Positions 61,931 through 64,000 of a stretch of 64,000 nt of DNA are shown here, piece after piece. Each line of letters starts with the position of its first letter. The first letter of the stretch is position 1. This DNA is from Photobacterium halotolerans DSM 18316 (GTDB taxonomy: Bacteria; Pseudomonadota; Gammaproteobacteria; Enterobacterales; Vibrionaceae), in NCBI RefSeq assembly GCF_000425165.1, contig NZ_AULG01000013.1:1-64000 (forward strand). The letters are read 5' to 3'. A program made the position numbers and the translations under genes. The notes under the pieces are model-generated. The model searched no databases. It saw nothing but the letters and a program-made list of their open reading frames with translations, and was not told the DNA's origin.

Positions 61931-63361
61931 ATGCTTGATACTGTCCAGCAAGTACGTATTGAAGAAGATCTGTTAGGCCAGCGTGAAATTCCCGCTTCTG
62001 CTTATTACGGCATCCATTCTCTTCGCGCTTACGAGAACTTCAATATTTCTTCAATGCGTATTTCCGACGTGCCAGAGTTTGTTCGCGGCATGGTCTTTAC
62101 CAAGAAAGCGGCAGCACGTGCCAATATGGAATTGGGCAGCATTCCGTCGGAAGTGGGCAAGTACATCATTCAAGCCTGCGATCTGATTCTGGAAACAGGT
62201 AAATGCATGGATCAGTTCATTTCAGACGTGTATCAGGGCGGTGCCGGCACTTCAGTGAACATGAACACCAATGAAGTGATCGCCAATATTGCGCTGGAGC
62301 TGAAAGGCCATGAAAAAGGCGAATATCACATCATTAACCCGAACGATCATGTCAACAAGAGCCAGTCGACCAACTGTGCTTACCCGACCGGCTTCCGTGT
62401 CGCTGTCTACAACAGCATTATCAAGCTGGTGGGTTCGATTGAGCATCTGCAGGCGGCGTTTGATGCCAAAAGCGCAGAATTCAGTGATGTGCTGAAAATG
62501 GGCCGTACTCAGCTGCAGGACGCTGTGCCTATGACGGTCGGACAAGAATTCCACGCTTTCAGTATCCTGCTGAAAGAAGAAATCAAAAACCTGAAGTATT
62601 CCGCAGCCTTGCTGCTGGAAGTGAACCTGGGCGCCACCGCGATTGGTACCGGCTTGAACGCCCCGGCTGGCTATCAGGAACTGGCGGTGAAATATCTGGC
62701 AGAAGCGACTGGCCTGGACTGTGTACCGGCAGAAGACCTGATTGAAGCAACCTCTGACTGTGGCGCTTACGTGACTGTGCACGGCGCGCTGAAGCGTCTG
62801 GCGGTTAAGATGTCGAAAGTCTGTAACGATTTGCGTCTGCTGTCATCGGGTCCGCGTGCCGGTCTCAATGAAATTAACCTGCCGGAAATGCAGGCGGGTT
62901 CGTCCATCATGCCAGCTAAAGTAAACCCTGTGATTCCGGAAGTGGTAAATCAGGTGTGCTTTAAAGTGATCGGCAACGACACCACAGTGACCTTTGCGGC
63001 AGAAGCCGGACAGCTGCAGCTGAACGTGATGGAGCCGGTGATCGGTCAGGCCATTTTCGAATCGATTGAACTGCTGAGCAATGCCTGTATCAATCTGGCA
63101 GACAAATGTATCTCGGGTATCAAAGTGAACCGCCAGATCTGTGAAGATTACGTCTTCAACTCTATCGGTATCGTGACTTACCTGAATCCGTATATCGGCC
63201 ATCACGAAGGCGATATCGTCGGTAAGATTTGTGCTGAAACCGGTCGCAGCGTGAAAGAAGTTGCGATGGAGCGTGGCCTGCTGAGCGAAGAGGAGCTGAA
63301 CGATATTTTCTCTGCTCAGAACCTGATGCGCCCGACCTACAAAGCCAAACTGTACAGCTAA
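61931..63361 (+). CDS. aspA: aspartate ammonia-lyase (aspartase)
   Basis: This 476-residue enzyme converts L-aspartate to fumarate and ammonia. Family features are the N-terminal [47 protein letters not shown], the substrate loop [11 protein letters not shown], and the fumarase/aspartase signature [15 protein letters not shown] with the catalytic serine. ATG 61931 is chosen over GTG 61922 because TAAGGTGACC precedes it at the right spacing. The gene follows the aspartate/dicarboxylate symporter, so the pair can feed imported aspartate into fumarate respiration or the TCA cycle. Length is standard. Confidence 0.93.
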   Translation: MLDTVQQVRIEEDLLGQREIPASAYYGIHSLRAYENFNISSMRISDVPEFVRGMVFTKKAAARANMELGSIPSEVGKYIIQACDLILETGKCMDQFISDVYQGGAGTSVNMNTNEVIANIALELKGHEKGEYHIINPNDHVNKSQSTNCAYPTGFRVAVYNSIIKLVGSIEHLQAAFDAKSAEFSDVLKMGRTQLQDAVPMTVGQEFHAFSILLKEEIKNLKYSAALLLEVNLGATAIGTGLNAPAGYQELAVKYLAEATGLDCVPAEDLIEATSDCGAYVTVHGALKRLAVKMSKVCNDLRLLSSGPRAGLNEINLPEMQAGSSIMPAKVNPVIPEVVNQVCFKVIGNDTTVTFAAEAGQLQLNVMEPVIGQAIFESIELLSNACINLADKCISGIKVNRQICEDYVFNSIGIVTYLNPYIGHHEGDIVGKICAETGRSVKEVAMERGLLSEEELNDIFSAQNLMRPTYKAKLYS

Positions 63362-63427
63362 AAGAATGTAATAACTGAAAGAATATAAAGAACAAAAAAT
63401 AAAAGGTCTTGAAACCCTACATCCTTT

Positions 63428-63459
63428 ACCTCCCTTGTTTGCAAGGGAGGTTTTTTTTA
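63428..63459 (+). terminator. rho-independent terminator after aspA
   Basis: ACCTCCCTTG and CAAGGGAGGT form a perfect 10-bp stem with a TTTG loop, followed by a run of eight T. Confidence 0.9.
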
Positions 63460-63479
63460 TTTCTGGGGGACAGTGATTG

Positions 63480-64000
63480 TCAGTCCCTGCTCATCAGGCC
63501 ATCAATCGGGCTGATCTTACTCAGTGCACTCCAGATGGCTTCGCAGGTCGGGTGTAATCTGGAGTGATAACGGTAAATGTACAGATCCAGCGGCACAGGT
63601 TCTCGTGCGGTAAGTATCTGCAAACGTCCGGCGGCCAGCTCATCTTTGATGGCGTAATCCGGTAACCAGCTGATGCCTTTCCCTTGCATCACCAGGGCTT
63701 TGATAAAATCTGTCATTGATGAGGTACAGACAGTATTCTGCGTTAATGTCCGGTTGGCGCGTTGCAGCGCCCGGCCCATATAACTTTCCGGGGTATAGTC
63801 CAGCGACGGCACGGCGGCATTGTCTGCGGGATCAAATAAGGGTTTACCGTGCTCATCGACCGCCGACACGCAATACAGGTAAGAGCGCCCCAGATAGACA
63901 GAACGGTAAGGCGCCATCTGCAAACTGTCCTCATAAAATGAAAACAGAAAATCACATTTACCGTCGATCAGCTGTTTCACCGCGTCATCCACTTCATTGG
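63480..64000 (-). CDS. LysR-family regulator, partial (5' end beyond window)
   Basis: The last ~173 residues of a LysR-type regulator are visible, and the frame is open to the window edge. The part seen is the substrate-binding domain, with CDFLFSFYEDSLQMAPYRSV, STDFIK-like SSMTDFIKALVMQGKGISWLPDYAI, and a C-terminal region ending SRLHPTCEAIWSALSKI. The DNA-binding helix-turn-helix lies outside the window. It faces aspA, with which it is convergent, and is separated from it by the terminator. Its ligand and targets cannot be stated. Confidence 0.8.
   Translation of the reverse strand, partial: NEVDDAVKQLIDGKCDFLFSFYEDSLQMAPYRSVYLGRSYLYCVSAVDEHGKPLFDPADNAAVPSLDYTPESYMGRALQRANRTLTQNTVCTSSMTDFIKALVMQGKGISWLPDYAIKDELAAGRLQILTAREPVPLDLYIYRYHSRLHPTCEAIWSALSKISPIDGLMSRD

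Overview
The window looks like chromosomal DNA of a marine gammaproteobacterium, most likely a Vibrionaceae member of the Photobacterium/Vibrio type. This rests on a Flp/Tad pilus locus, a Vibrio-style integron cassette array, a scr sucrose locus, a VasX-like T6SS effector and an aspartase/C4-dicarboxylate locus. The species cannot be fixed from sequence alone. Core genes have moderate GC. The first 2.3 kb and the integron array (about 49.4-55.9 kb) are clearly AT-richer and carry mobile-element debris.

Layout. 0-4.2 kb: an IS630 tail, an AT-rich 641-codon ORF that has probably lost its 5' end, a truncated IS256 copy with a short internal inversion, and a RidA-family gene. 4.5-7.0 kb: a LysR regulator and a membrane PAS-GGDEF diguanylate cyclase. 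7.2-17.9 kb: a Tad operon (flp, tadV, tadE-like, rcpC, rcpA, tadZ, tadA-D, a DUF3613-like secreted protein, tadG). 18-20 kb: an AraC/GyrI-like regulator and a lipoprotein alpha/beta hydrolase. 20.5-27.1 kb: a T6SS-type effector with a LysM domain, followed by three intact and one decayed paralogous membrane proteins that are probably immunity proteins. 27.3-28.9 kb: a chemoreceptor.

29.3-35.6 kb: a five-gene operon (ethanolamine-type permease, glutamine-synthetase-like ligase, aldehyde dehydrogenase, iron-type alcohol dehydrogenase, class I amidotransferase). It reads as a gamma-glutamylation route for an amino alcohol such as ethanolamine. 35.6-38.3 kb: an operon on the minus strand (recombinase-like protein lacking catalytic arginines, siderophore-interacting reductase, MFS exporter). 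38.9-44.3 kb: scrA, scrR, scrB and scrK, with three ScrR-type operators. 44.5-45.4 kb: two GNAT genes. 46.6-48.7 kb: mesX-mesD, a folate-independent methionine synthase pair. 49.4-55.7 kb: a toxin-antitoxin pair, then a minus-strand integron cassette array whose attC sites are repeatedly invaded by decayed IS110/IS1111-type elements. 56.6-61.4 kb: a periplasmic-binding-protein histidine kinase, a sigma54 activator and a dicarboxylate/amino-acid symporter with a clear -24/-12 promoter. 61.9-63.4 kb: aspA, followed by a partial LysR gene at the window end.

A family of intergenic repeats of about 180 bp occurs at four places (38.5, 45.5-46.3, 48.8-49.4 and 56.0-56.4 kb). Each full copy folds into three successive hairpins, and the stems stay paired where the sequence differs, which suggests selection on structure. 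Together with the gamma-glutamylation operon, the effector/immunity array and the IS-invaded integron, these are the most interesting parts of the window.
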